Assembly (NCBI RefSeq): GCF_910592395.1
Contig: NC_088316.1
Location: 20,090,001 to 20,150,000, forward strand
Direction: 5' to 3'
Length of the DNA stretch: 60,000 nucleotides
Source of the DNA: Lineus longissimus
Taxonomy: Eukaryota; Nemertea; Pilidiophora; Heteronemertea; Lineidae
A program made the translations under genes and the position numbers. Of this stretch, positions 15,201 through 30,200 are shown in pieces (positions within the stretch are counted from its first letter, which is position 1; every line of letters starts with the position of its first letter). Below the pieces are notes generated by a model that had not been told where the DNA came from, searched no databases, and saw only the letters and a program-made list of their open reading frames with translations.

Positions 15201-18200
15201 ATGGCAGCAATGTCAGCCCTAATTACTCTGTAGGGAAAGCCAAGTAGCTATCTGAAGTTCTGGGTCAATAGTTTAATGGATTGCTTCCTACTGTATGAAA
15301 GATTGCAGCAGAGTTGATATACGTCAAGTCATCTTGAGAACTATTTAAGATTGGCACAAGATAGGAAAGCCAATGATATTTCATTTCCTTCTTTTTAAAC
15401 CATTTCAACGGTGTGAAATTTGCATTCAGCAGAAAGTTTGCAATTGAAAATTAACACAAAATAATCATGATCCAAATGGGGTAATTCAAAACAACTTAAG
15501 ACTTGCACCACAACCAAGGGAAAGGATCGCCTTATAAGTGGGTTGGGAACATCATGCTTGAGATTTCTGAACCAGGAGGTAAGTCAAATGTACCCCTCAC
15601 AACCACAGGTTCAGCTGCGCAAGAAACCGGGAATCAGATTGTTTTTTGGCTGGATGAGTAATCATTCCAATGAAATGGTGTGACCAGTGACATAAGGTTG
15701 ACCTTTCTGAAGCAGATCGCAAGGGGATAAGGGAAGTAAGTAACCAGGTCCTTTAGTGGTTTAGAATGCAAAAGAACAGGAAGCTTTCTAGACTCATCTC
15801 ACCCTATGGGATGACACCCACCAAGGTTAAATCATAAAGGAAAATGGACCAGAGTACCTTGAGGTTGAGCCATCCAAAGTGAGTAGTGTCGGGAAAGGTA
15901 ACATACGACTAAAACACCGCGCCCTAACACTGTCCACTGGTATAACTATAACTCGCTGAGTGGGAGGTCATCACCAAGGTCATGTTGGGCAAACAGATAA
16001 GTGGTCCTACTCGCAAACCGCCTACAGGAAAGTATCATTTCAATACTCACAAAGAGTTTCTTCACCTAGAGACAACAAGATGAGACATAGAGCAATCTTT
16101 GGCACAATGGTCTCATCTCAAGATAAACACTGAGCTTGGCCATCGTATTACTATAATCCTATTTTGTCTTCTCTCCATTGTATTGACACAGTGCCTCCAA
16201 GAATAACTACTTTAGAAAACTTTCCAACCTTGGAAAGAATTCAAATGAATACATTTCATTGCATTTTTAGTCATTTTATTCTTCAAATGACACTTTGTTC
16301 CAACTAATAAATAACCTGTCATACACAAGACTGTGTTTTCATCATATTCCCTTTCATATTTTCACCAGTTTGCCATCCATTATTATTTTTGATAATTACT
16401 TGTTTATTTGCCAATTGCGATCAATAGTTGAAGTAATGCCTAAGGCATCACGTTTGAAAGAAAACTATTGTAATTCTGGTAAACAAACATATTTTCTATA
16501 CTTGTCACAAACTTCCCAGGGATGAATCTTAATTTTGGTTCATTTCATCCGCTAAGAATAACAGCCTGTATTGAAATTCATCAGGGATAACTAAGCAAAG
16601 AGGAAACATCACTTTTCTTCATCTCGGGTCAGAAGGTCATGTATCTCATTATGAATAATACAACTCTGCACCCAACAACCTTGTAAAATGGAGACTATGA
16701 TTACTACTGATATCTCATTAATGGTAATTTGAATGCAATAAAGTGGCAAATGCATCCATTCCATACATGAGGGTGTTTCACTAAATGGTCATTTCATGGT
16801 AGTTAAAAGTCTTATGTTGATCCTTGATTGACTAGCATTAGGACTTACTGTAAATAGGCCTGCATGCACCCATCATTTAACAAAGGGTGTTCTGGGCCAT
16901 CGCTAACCACCACAAGTTCAGACCCAAAATTAGCACAATGCTGATCATGAAGTCATGGCTTCAAATCAAATACTTCTTTCTTTTTTCTTCACAAGCATTT
17001 GTGTGAGTGTGTCTAGATACAGTATGCATTAACTAGCTGATTCCAGTTGTGAGTTCAGTTGGCCTTTTCTCAACTGATTTCTAATGATTTCTGACCACGC
17101 TCTCAACAAAGTCATACAAAACAAAAACTTTGAATGAAAATCAGAATAGCTCAATCGCTTTTAAACCGTGAAGCAAAACATGGCAAGGCGAGTAGCTTGC
17201 TTACATGCTAGCCATGGGCTGTAGATTTTACCATTAGTTCATTAGCATGCTAGCCTATGTAGTAAGCTGCTTGGTCATGATAAAAGCTACAGGCATCAAT
17301 AATGGCTTGGAATAGACATTTTGATCATATCTATCATTGGCCAGCATGACACAAGTAGTGACCATAAGCATTGGTATCTCTGAAGAGCATGATTTTGTTG
17401 CTGTACACGACCATGAAATATGACTATAGAGGACTCCAGAAGCAAAGAGTGCTCTGCGTAATTGGATATGCTTTAGCAACAGATATTGTTTTGGACAAGC
17501 AAACCATCAGAACTAAGCAATATTTATGGGTTTTATTCTGAATATTACTTTCGCACAGGACCTTATCTGGGGATAAGAGGAGTCACATTACTTGATTATT
17601 ATGTCCAAGTTATAAATGCACCATATTGGAGACACTTAAGCTAGCCACCCATTAGCTAAAGGGAAACGACCGAGGAAGGGAGGTTTCAGGTCAAGAAAGC
17701 CAAACAGATCGTAACAGCAAGGGTTGCACCATATAGCATCTTATTTGTTACAAACCCAGCCAATTATCAAAGAGCCAGCCAAAAAGCTACTTTGTATTTA
17801 CTTCAATATATATATAAGCAACTGCCAAGATGCCAACAAAAGGTCAAAGCCAAAAATACATAAAATATCACCACTGTGAAAATAAACTGATACATAAGAA
17901 GCATCTTCAAAGGTTTCTGGTTGTTTCAATGAGATACGCCCAATAGGTTAACTTATTGAAACTGAAAGACACAATCACTAGGTAAGTAATGGTATCAAAA
18001 GACTGCCATCAGGAAATTAGTAGTTTCTATAATCAAAAGGAAAACAATATATGCAGACAAATAAGAAGTAGAAGGTTTGAGAGCCACATGAAAAGGCCCT
18101 GGAGTTGCAAGAGCAATGTTTGATACTTGGCTGCTTTGACAACCACGAGAGTGAAAAGATCACAACAGAAATTCATCAGGCAAAATGAAACATGACTGAA

Positions 18201-21200
18201 TCGAGCTTGTAAGTTTATCATCCACAACTTAAACAAAGGGATGCTGCTGAGCATACAGAACACCATGCCACTTACATAGAGGTAATTTGGCTGAAATTGA
18301 AATGAAGGCCTGCATAACCAAAATAAGCGGGTATAGTCTGATGAGAAACAGGCAACGATAAACGGACATAAATCACACAAATGGTATCATCAGAAAGTGC
18401 TGATCAACTGCTTTCGACAAATGTGACCCGCTCTACCAAAACTAGGCGCTTGTCGCATCTGAACTTGACAGGTTGATACGGACTTGTTGTTCATTTCCCT
18501 ATTGTAGACCTTTTGTTGAATGTGACCAAATCAGTTTGTAATAGATTTCACAAAAGGTCAACAATAGGGAAATGAACAACAAGTCCGTATCAACCTGTCA
18601 AGTTCAGATGCGACAAGCGCCTAGTTTTGGTAGAGCGGGTCACAAATGGTCTTGTCAATACATTCAGAAATGTCTAGATACTTTAGGCCCTAATTCTGTG
18701 CTGCGTGCTTGGCAGCAGATGTGGGTATGAGATATCTCCAAGTTGTCTGGGCCTGACTTAGACTAGGATGTCAATCAGTCCTAAAAGCACTTAAAACCCG
18801 CTGTGGTTTACGACTAGACTATACCAGGAAAAACTCAGATTGATTGTAAAATAGCCATAATTATCTCTACAATTTGTAGGAAGTACTCCAGACAAACATT
18901 TCAAGCGGATCTTTAGGTTTGCCCTGTCATTAGGCTGTCCCTTTGATCACCAAAGCAAACAAACATGGTCTTTAGGTGTACACTCTTTACCCAACAGCAG
19001 ACGTGTGACACAGAATAAAGGTAATCCTCATCGCAAACGCCTGAAGCAGAACATGGCCAAAAGAACATCATCATTGTCCCAAGCCTGTGCATCAATGAGA
19101 ACTTCTAGGCCCAAAAGGTTTGAAGAGGTTCTATAAGGTACTATATCCATTATCGAGGTCTCAAGCAGCTCATTAAGGATTGATACAGACCAGAAAAGTA
19201 CTTGTCGAGAAAACCTAGCTATCCATGACTCATATGGCTTGTTTTTGTGCGACAATAAAAAAACCCCAGGACAATAGCCATTTCCAGTCAGGTGGCCCTT
19301 TTGACATCAAGACCCTTTTTGAGTGGCCCGGCTCAAGCATGGGCAGATGGATCTCCCCAAATGAAGTTTGATAGGCAACTAAGTGAGTTCACAAAAGAGA
19401 CAAGCTGTGGCACTTCATATCTGGACCTCCGCTGGGCCTCAGACGAAATGAATATTAGATATGTATCACTTTTATAAAGCCTAATATTGATTCTTATGTG
19501 AATAATTACAGCTATTACATGCCCTGGATGCTTGAGCTCAAGCCTGCACAGTCCAGGGGGCCCATCTCAGCAACCAGCCTCTGGCCCATCATAACCTGAC
19601 TCCTAATAATGTTAGGGTGGTGATGTTGGAACCTGTCAGCTTCATGTGTACAGTAACGCCATCAACCTATATGACTTCTTGAGGGCGGATGAGATTCGGA
19701 GGCAAAATCAGTTTTGATCAGAGTGCTACTCTGGGTAAAAATGCCTCTATACTGATATTGTTTCAATTGGATTTTGACACTTAAAACAACATGTTACTGA
19801 TTTGCAAATAAGCAGTAGCTAAATCAAATGATAAATCTTCAATAAGTGATGATAACTCACCCAAGTGTATGCTGTATGGACTCCATCAGTCACTGATACC
19901 GTCAGGTTGTACTTGTTCTTCTTTTCCCAGTCAAGTTGTTTGGCAACAAGGATGTTCCCACGGTTCATGTCGATAGCAAAATGGTCATCCTCATTCCCAG
20001 CTGCAAAGAAAGAGGAAATGTTCAGTGCATTATCAACACATTTACCTTTAAAGCACAATTTGAGATAATGCCATGTATCATAGTGCCAGCGTCATAAAGT
20101 CATGAGAACTGTATTTCTAGCATATGTAAGGGATTATCCGTCCTTTGTAAAGAAAGAGGCTAAATATGAAACTCTGGGGAAGAACTGAAACAGACTTATC
20201 AACATACCAGTGATATCAAACCAAAGCTGGTTGCTATCCTTATCTTCCGCTGACAAGATGCAGATCAGGTGACCAACAGGGTCATTCTCCATCACGGTGA
20301 AGGATAATGCTCTCGTCTTAAACAGTGGCGGGCTTGCTGATTGCGACGGGCGCTCCAGGACCTCGATGAGGACCGTGACTGAGCTCTTACGCTGGGGACG
20401 ACCATTGTCACTTGCGCGAACCTTAAGGACAATAGTTAGGCATGAGTATCAAAGATAGAAAGAAATATGAAATAACCTCTTTGTATGATGATATAGGAAG
20501 TAGACATCAGGGCAGGAATCCCCAAGTTCCAAAAGTAATGAATAGCAAGTGGCTTAGATGGAATGATGTCAACCGTGGCTGCTGAAGATTTCACATCTGG
20601 CAAAACTATTAGTCTAAAATCATGTAATGAAACATCCAAAGGTGTCCAGGTAAGATTATAATCCTACTTTTTAGCAAGATGGTGTCAAAAACTGTCTCCT
20701 TACATTGATACTGAATGGCTTGCCAGCACGCAGCTCTCTCTTTGCATAGATAATCCCTGTCTTCGTGCCAACTGTAAACTTTCCGCGGCCGGCCCTCACA
20801 ATGTAGTCGATCTCGGCATTGTTATCTGCATCCTTGTCGAAGGCGATCACCCGGCCTAGCGGAGTTCCAAACTGTGTGCTGTCGATTTCAGGTACACGGA
20901 ACCTGTAGACGGGTTCATTGAACTCTGGTGCATTGTCGTTGACATCGCCTACCTTGACAACGACGCGAGCGGTTGAGGTAAGGAGGGGTGTTCCATTGTC
21001 CTTGATTGTGACCTGAAAGAAGAAGACGGAGGCACTCGTGAGACCAGAATTCAGCAGAGAAGACAGTTCATTCACCAAAACTGCTTGTCTTATGTTATAC
21101 ACCTTCTGAAAAGAAGTAGGAAAGTAGTCTGTTGCCCTATTCCATTCTGTCCAGAGGAGCCTAACATACACACACATATTTTTAAGAGTAAGCCTACCAA

Positions 21201-24200
21201 ACATGCAAATAGTTTTGAAAGAATCCCTAGCAATTTAGGCCACTTACCTGACAAATTCCTGATGAAAATTGGAAACTTGGGGTGTACAAAAGAGTTTGGA
21301 GGTTTTCACAGCAATTTTCATTCGCAAACATATTACGCATCTGGCCAGAAGACTTGGAAACGACAGCAAAACACTGATCAAGCTGCAGCTGACTTTCTAA
21401 ACATGGCTTATCTGTGTATGAAAGCTTCTCCAAGCTCTGCAGTCTATAAAGATTGATTTGATAGCACTTTCCCCAGAAGCAATCATAAAGTAAAAATGTC
21501 AAACTTGATTCGGTCATCTTATATTTCTGTACCAGGGGTGTAATGATGGTTAATCGACAGAGATAACCACTGTTAGACTCTGATTTCCCTTGAGATTCCC
21601 AAGGGGAAATTGGATTTGGTGACATCAGGATGCTGAAAGTGTTTGGTATTCTAAACAAGGCAGTTTCATATAAGGTTGTGTGTATGCCTAATATAGTCAT
21701 ATGTGTGGGTGTACTCAACTTAATGAAACACTTGAATCTTTGGGACACTAGAGAACATAGAACTACCAAGAAGTCAGATTTGCTTCTCACAGTCATACAT
21801 AACCCAGAAGAAGTCAGACTGACAAAAAACAAGAAGCCTGATCCGCAAACAAACAAATTATCTTCAGATATTGTTTCCTCAATACAACAGAGTGATAAAG
21901 TAACACTATCATGTCTGAGTATGCATTCTAAAGATACTCAAAGCAATCTAACACCACAAGAAGCTCGAACTACTGACAAGACGTTTCCTATACACTGATG
22001 TACATACAAGCTCATGCGATCATCACCTCCTTGACTGAAGTGGACTTTCACAGAAGGGTTTACATACATTGTACAGCAAAGGTAGGAACTGAGGCTGTGA
22101 GCCATCACATGGAGGAACATGCCACAGTCAACCTACAACCAAAACCGTCTGAGGAAATCGCCAAACAAATTGACCATGAAGCTCTCATCGTATTGCAGGA
22201 TAGCTCGTCAACCGCCTCATGAACAAGCTTCAATGGCCACATTCTGCCCCTTAATGACCTAAGGACTAACGATTGGCATTAGCTGTGTCTCCTTTCTGAT
22301 GGTCTAGTATTTACCATAGTATGGATGGATGTCTGTCTCCATGGATCAGTGTGGTGTGTCTGGAAATGCCGCCAACCCCAGCATTCCTGTGATCTGATGA
22401 CTATCGTAATGTGACATCAGAAAGTGCTGGTCATAGTGCCAGTTATGTTTGTTGTTTGTGAGGGTTCCAAACACCTCCCACATCACAACTCACAGGTAGA
22501 CATGAGAGCTCCAGCAACACCAAGGAAGGACACAGAGAACTTCCAACACAAAACACTGAAACCTTGTTACACTGCATGAAGCATTGCTGATATAAGTAGG
22601 TCAAAGATGTTACAGTGAATTGTGCTTTTGATCGATAGATATTGATTAATTGAGCTCTTTTATCATTGAAACTGGAGTATGTTTATCATCTGATCAAGCT
22701 GGTTTATGCTGTTGGACATCACTAGATATATGTTTTACCACATCAAGGGAGGGTAATTATTAGGGAAAGTTTAAAGGTTAAGGTGAGGGTGAGTGTAAGG
22801 GCTAGGGAGAGACTACAGCCGCCAGACACAATGGTGATCAACCACAGCTTGATGACAGTCGCATGTCATTGGGATGGTCACTTGTCCTGGTCCATGGTTC
22901 ACCCCGCTGTATTCTCGGTATGTCAATACAATTACTGCATAAATCAAATATGAATGACGGTTAGAATAACAGACATGGCATACCAAGACTAGTGTGACCA
23001 CAGTCAATAGTCTTTATCAGTGTTTGTATTCATCCTATTTTAGTGATGAAAGCAACATCTCAGTGTTCATGATGGTAGTGGGACCTCCCACTCATCGTGT
23101 AGTGGGACTGCCCCATATCATCAGCAGCCTGTTTTCAAGTCTATCAAGTACAGTGGAACCCCGGTAACACGACCACTCAAGGGACCAAGGTTGATTTTTT
23201 TTCTACTAACCCTACCCCTGTTGAGGGTTGATGAAATTTCGGAACACAACCTATTCCCCCATCTCTGGCACTGTGCCGTCTAATAACCAGACTGAACCTT
23301 ACAATTCTCAACCAATCAATAACCAGGGGAAAAAATCCAGACTCGGCTGGCACAGAAATTGTTCTGCTATCTGAGCGAGCTCAAACATCTGCGGTAAATC
23401 ATTCAAACGAGACCCATGGGATGCGTTGGGATGAAAGCACACAGTTTTAAATAAATGCCTCATCCATCAGACAGGAGATTTTTATGCCATTTATTCATGA
23501 TTTTGCCAGTAGCGGTAATTATGCTCGCACCTCGACATCAACATTTCAGCTTCAGACTTAATCCACCATCACCTGAACATCATGATGAGATATATTGAGT
23601 TCACACTTCTATTTTTCTCCTGCAGCTTTTGTTTTCCAGTCAGACAGAGGTAGTAGCCCAGAAGGACCCAGATCTTATATCTAAAAGTGAGTGGTTCAGC
23701 CGGTTATGGAACATCACTTCTCAGACCATACCACATCATTTCACCAAGCATGACTTGGAATTCAGCCTGCTGTTTGATGTCCAGGAATTCTACATTTGGC
23801 ACAGGATTTGTCACCAAAGCTTAGGAGCAAAGTCCAGAACAGTGCCTGTGGAACTTGAACCGATAAACTGGCATTCCAAATTCTTGATTGGTTTATGACC
23901 AAAATCACAGACAGAGGTCAATTGATTCATCATCATCATCTTCCTCTATGGGTGGTTTTAAATTCATATGGACGCATGCTCATCCAATGAAAACATTATG
24001 GTTTTTCTGGATCTGTGAGTGTGTGTTCGGATCTCATGACTCGTTGAAAACCCTGAGGCTTTTGCTTGGAGAAACTGACACTTCCCTTCTGCCTCAAGCA
24101 TATGCCAGTCATTGCCATTGAACCCTTGTGAAAACAAAGGGATCCCAACCTATTCACTCCAAAGCTGTCGAACAACCCTTGGCACATAAATTCTCACTTG

Positions 24201-27200
24201 CAGAGGAAAAAGACTCACTCGAATACTCATGATCTAGTATGAAACCATTGTCAAACATGAGACTAAAATCATTTTGCCTCTCAGCCATGAATCCTAGGAA
24301 ATGAAGTGTGATGGCAGCTGATTATGAAGGGATACCTCATCAATTGTGACCCGAAGGTATATGCAACGGTCCTGATTGATCGTGGACAAATCAATATGGC
24401 CCACATGCGGGATGAACTAAACCCCTTCAGAGTTCAATGGGTGAAGAGTCACTGACCAATGTTTTTTGAAGGGCAATGCAAGTCCCCTTAGCTTCATTTT
24501 TCCTGTTTGGCACATACTGTCATCCAAAATAACAAGGGGAGGGGCACCGTATACCATGAACTACCATCACACAACTTTTGATGTGAAACCCAGCAACCCT
24601 GCAGAACTGGATGAATTCCCTGGGGCCACAGTCCTTCAAGGTGGACTGACCAGCCTGGTCATCAGGTCCATGGACGCCACACTGTGACAACACATGGCAT
24701 TGACTCACGGCAAACTTTGCACTTGATGACCACGGGCAGAGTTAAGAGTTCATCAGGGCACTTTAACTAATTAGCCAAGCTTTGTAACAATGAGTTCCAA
24801 GTCTTTGACAATTCCTGTCAATCATTAGCATCCCTTATTGTTTGTGACAGGCAGACTGAGTGACTTCAGCCCTTCATTAAACCAATATGTGATGAAACAC
24901 ACAAGGGACGTCCTGGAGGAGGAAGCAGGCAGTACAACACCATCCGTTAACAGAGTACCTTACACAGACCCTCTTTCAAGGATAATGATACACAATGTGC
25001 TGCTGAAGGTATTGCAGAAGGTAATATCTGGTGCTGCTGCAGAGATGTCCCAGAGGGCGTAGCCACAGTTGACATGCTCTTCATGGGTTGGAGATTCTTC
25101 ATCAGGAGAAAACATCCAATGAAGCAGAATACCATGTACAGCCACTTCCAGTGTAATCCATCAGCAGGCATTCCAGTACTAACATCAAATCAACATTTCC
25201 TCATTCCCTTACACAGACCCTCTTTCAAGGATAAGGATACACAATGGGCTGCTGAAGGTATTGCAGAAGGTAATATCTGGTGCTGCTGCAGAGATGTCCC
25301 AGAGGGCGTAGCAACAGTTGACATGCTCTTCATGGGTTGGAGATTCTTCATCAGGGGAAAACATCAATGAAGCAGAATACCATGTACAGCCACTTCCAGT
25401 GTAATCCATCAGCAGGCATTCCAGTACTAACATCAAATCAACATTTCCTCATTCCTAAACTGTTGAAGTCAGGCTAAAAAGACCAGTATAACTTGTAGTT
25501 GAGGTGGAGTTGACTTATGAGAATGCCTGATCATCTGTGTGGATGAGACTTGTGAATACATTGTCCCCATCCTGTGAGCCGACAGCTGGACGTGAATAAG
25601 CCACTGTTCTACCCCATTGACATGATGGACTGCATCCAACATATTTATACTTACTGATTTATTTATAACTATCACCCTCAAGTTTGGTCCATTAATAATT
25701 GATGTTCTGAAGTACATTGTGCTGCGGTGGCTAACACTGTTTATTCACCTAAAGTTAGACCAACATGGGCAAACAAATTTTTTATTTTACGTTATTCTAT
25801 GAACGAATAATGATACTTTACACTGGAAAATACATAGAGGCACCAACTCCAAGTGGCAACACCCAGCGTAGGTTTATGATATAATGAAGGTGATTAGTGT
25901 TGAGTATAGAAGTCTTCTCCTCCATAACGGCACACTACATTGTGGTTGTAGCATACCAATGATGAGGCTAATGGATGAAGGCATGGAAATAGAACATTAT
26001 TGTCCCTCAAGTCACAAGATCTACAATCTATTTTGATCTGCATATACCTGCAAATCAGAGCATGATATACAGATCTACATGATCCAGACATGGAAACAAG
26101 CATGCTGCCCATGGCAGAATGTATCTACAATATCAACATCATCTGCTTCGAAGCCTTCCCTCCTACCCCGATTGTTGTTCAGCCAATAACTAATGCCCAT
26201 CGCATCTGCGAACATGAATGTATATTCTCCCTCACACGAGCTGATAGCTATGCATGGGTTCGAAGGATGCCGTGTGAAACCTACTCCACACCAATCTATA
26301 AATTCTAAGAAATCCTGATGAATCAAGGGCTCCATGAAGGAGTGTATTGATGTTCTCAGAATCTCCTCCATGTAGTACAGGGTTTCTGGTATCAAAATCT
26401 ATAAAAGCTGGATGGTGAGAGTGTAATGTGCTTAGACCACTTCTTCAAGGTTAGCATGTTATTTCAACACCCAGACTGGCCACAATGTGCTTGCACCAGC
26501 AGCCAAGGGTAAATGACATTATCACACAGTCGTTGTGAAAGGAAATTGTCATCGCCACATTACATAAGAAAGTCATTACGTTGTGAATTCTTTGCAGACA
26601 ATTGCCCACAATTTGCTATGGGGCAAATTGGGGCAAATTGAGCAGCTTCTCGTCTCCCATGTGAACATTTGATTCTCATGATCATTCTAGCATGTACACT
26701 TTTACAGTTATTTCATGTACTAATAGCAAGTTCTAATCGGTATAATTAAAGATGCTTTTGAGACTTGGTCTGTTTTGCATTCATAGTGTTGAGAGAGTCT
26801 CCAAGGGCTTTAAGGGTCATGTGAATTTCAAGATCCTAGTAGAGTAGGCGTTAGACAATAACCAGGATCGTTGGGATCAAAGTTTGATGAAGATAGGCCA
26901 TGCTTTTTGTGGTTGATATGGAAGGACTCAATCAAGTTCTGATCTGCATCTCTACAAGTACTTTCAGTGGCAGCATAAGCACTATTGATACTGTTTTTGT
27001 ACCACAACTAGTGAGCGGGGTCACACAATTATCATTAAACAAGGTCAGAAAAACATTAATTGTGCTATTATTAAGTTAGACTAGTATGAATTATGATAAT
27101 ATTGTATGTAAGCCTCTGCACCCAATGTTTACTGTACCGCCCAATGCCAACTTTTTAGGCTTGTAATGCAAACTTGTGTCATCTTGAATTCTTGCAAGTG

Positions 27201-30200
27201 TCAATCATTCCAGCAAAGCCATCAATAAACCATTTCAGACTGGGAAATAGGCCTACTTTTTCCAAGATGCAACAATCACCAGTGGCCTTCAGCTCGTGAA
27301 GTCAGGATGAAGTAGGTTCAATCATCAATGCACCACAAACACTTGACATGGATTGTTTGCAGTGTGTTAGGCAAAGTCAGCCGCAAATTGGGGCAGAAGA
27401 GAATTTCGCAACATCAATTAAGCATAGAGTTGATTTCAGTATCTCACCTGAGCAAATCTTTTACCGCATACTTATCATCAGCATTAACGATTACCATTAG
27501 TAATCGCCTAAGCCAACATACATTCACAAGATTATCATTGGGCTAATTAGCGAAGGAGTTAACAAAGATATGCTGCTAATATACTACTGGATACATTGAG
27601 ATAGCGGGAATCTTGCTTGAAGCACATTCAGTTACAGTTTCTGTGTGGCTATCATTAGGCAAGGTTTGCGTGTCATAGGCGATGATTTTCACATCTAGTT
27701 TATCTTAATAAGGAAAGGAATAAAGATGAGGTACATGCATCAAGATGATGCCAGAGGCGGGCTTCTTCATGTAGGTTCTGTGAAGGTATTTTCAGAAACA
27801 CATCATGGATAGATTTTGTGTATTTTCAGCAATAATTGCTTGGTTTCTTTTGATCCGGCAGTGGTAAGGACAAATGACCATTCACTGGGTCCATTTTGTT
27901 CTTTATAGGACCAAGAGGATTGTCAATAACATAACAGTATTGTTTGTATCAGCTAGCACAGAAAGCAATTATCGATTTTTCTACCTGTTCTTCCCAGGCT
28001 ATATATCTTTCATAAACTCTTTCAACAACCAAGTAATAGTCGATTGCACCACATGACATTGACGTATTTGATCTCCGAGGTTCCATGCATCTTAATTAAC
28101 CTTTGAATTCAAATTGGATTTTGCACTTTCTGATGATGAAAGCATTCTACTTCCAGTTGGAACTTTCACCATCTTTTTCTGATACAAGTTGAAGTGCAAA
28201 AAGACAAAAGCTTTGATGTTAACGATGTTGATGTCATAAATTACACTGTTATTCTTACAAAAGGCCATCAGAATCAAACCAACTAACAAAGAACTACATT
28301 CAATTTATTTCTTACACAAATATACTAAGCAACAAGTCATAAAAAACATCACACAATCAAAACGTTTCTGCTGATGACAGCCTATTTCTGTGGACACCCA
28401 CATGATGTGTCTAAATTTCCACATCACATGTAATAAAATAGTTGGAAATGCCATGAAGCCTTCAGGAATAAAGCTTAACCATCCCTTAGGTATTTGTGAT
28501 CACACCGATAGTATGGGCCATTGACAGCCAAAGTTGGCTAAAGCTCAGCAGGGAGTCGTACAAGAATGTCATCTCCTCATACCATTATTCACCCCGATGT
28601 AAACAGAATACCAATCGATTTTTTGTCATGGCTGCCATTTCATATATTGGCGTGTTCTGCGGGATATTTAGAGGCTGCGATATCATAAATGTATGGAGGA
28701 GTGGATGAGATGTAGCCATAAAAGATGAAATATTACACAATAAGAGTTTTTTCATATTCATAATTGGCAGCGGTTACGTAGGCTATGTAGTCAGTATTCC
28801 GAGAATGTCATACCACATCACCAAAGATTATATGCAATAGCACATGATGGATGGAATGTTTCACTTTTTTGTTATGACTAGTAATTGGGTGAAGCAGACA
28901 ATACTCATGGCAACAATTTATCATTTTTGTATCATTACTTGCAATATTTGCATGCCCGCCAACAGGACAAGTAATTTCGGGAGGCAAATCATCAGACAAA
29001 GGATTATAGTAAAATGAGATAAATCACTCATAAGATCGAGCAGCTCTGACTTACCACCTTGTACTTCACTGACACTTGAACTTACCTAAAAAGATAAAGA
29101 ACACGCATTATAACACTTGTCAATGACTGAATGAGAGATTCTAACTTGTTGTACAGTGGAATCTCTCTTGGCATCTCAACCTCAGTACCAGGTGGATACA
29201 GTAAGAGATGCAACATGTTGGCTTCTGGTTGCAATCAATGGGGAGAGGTTGAGAAACATTGGTGCAGAGGAGGTGAAACAAGCTGACAAATCCTGGATTC
29301 TCAACTCATAGAACCTGGCTTTGATTATGAGCCATAACACAGCTGTTCCACAGACAGGTTAGCTAGGTGTTGAGTGCATGGCGTTTGGAAACACAGCTAA
29401 GAACCTTTTGGTCTTCACATGATGGCCTTTATTATAAAGGAAAGAGCAATTTCTTGAAGAAACTTCCAACTGACAAATGACTTATTTGCAACTTATCTAC
29501 TTCTTGGTATAATTGATCAATTCCATGTAACCAAGCAAGCCACCCTAGACACACCCTTAACCCAAAGCAAAAATTACCGATAAAATAACTTGATATTGGC
29601 TTTAGATGAAAATAGTTCACCTCATTATAGCTGTTACGCCTACGCTGATGATAGGTTTTTACAAAATCTTATCCGATATTTTGAAAAACTAGTTATTTTG
29701 TAAGTTGATTCAGCAAGGTAACCAACAAATTGCCAATAATGACGTTGGACAAAATAGATTCTATCCCCGGTGAAATATTGTCCTCAAGAATGCCAAAAAA
29801 TTCCATCTTTTAAAAAAATATAAAAATTGGCAAAAAGTGTTTTATTAATTTTTGTCTTAATCTTCCAAAGTAACATTTTGGGTTAAAAAAAATTTTTGAA
29901 AAAATCTTTAAAAATTTTAATTTTTTAATTTTTTAATTTTTGACAAAAATGTTTTGAATTCAAAAAAAATCTTTAAAAAAAATTGGGTGGTCAAAAATGA
30001 AAAAAAATAAATTTTGAAAGTCTCACTTTCCAACATAAAATTAATACCCACATAAAATCAATGTAAATCTTATATCGAGCCTCCAATATAGAAAACATAT
30101 CTGGCAGAGAGGAGTTCATCTTGCTAGGAAGTAGACATCCTACACAGATTCCAGCATCAATGAACCAAGCTGGAATCAAACACCCATTGTATCGAACTCG

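Noticed and set aside
27430-27520. Exon-like 60-nt segment before a good donor (CTCAG|GTGAGA)
   Set aside because: Only one frame is open and its phase fits neither the host intron nor the neighbouring candidate segments; acceptor is weak.
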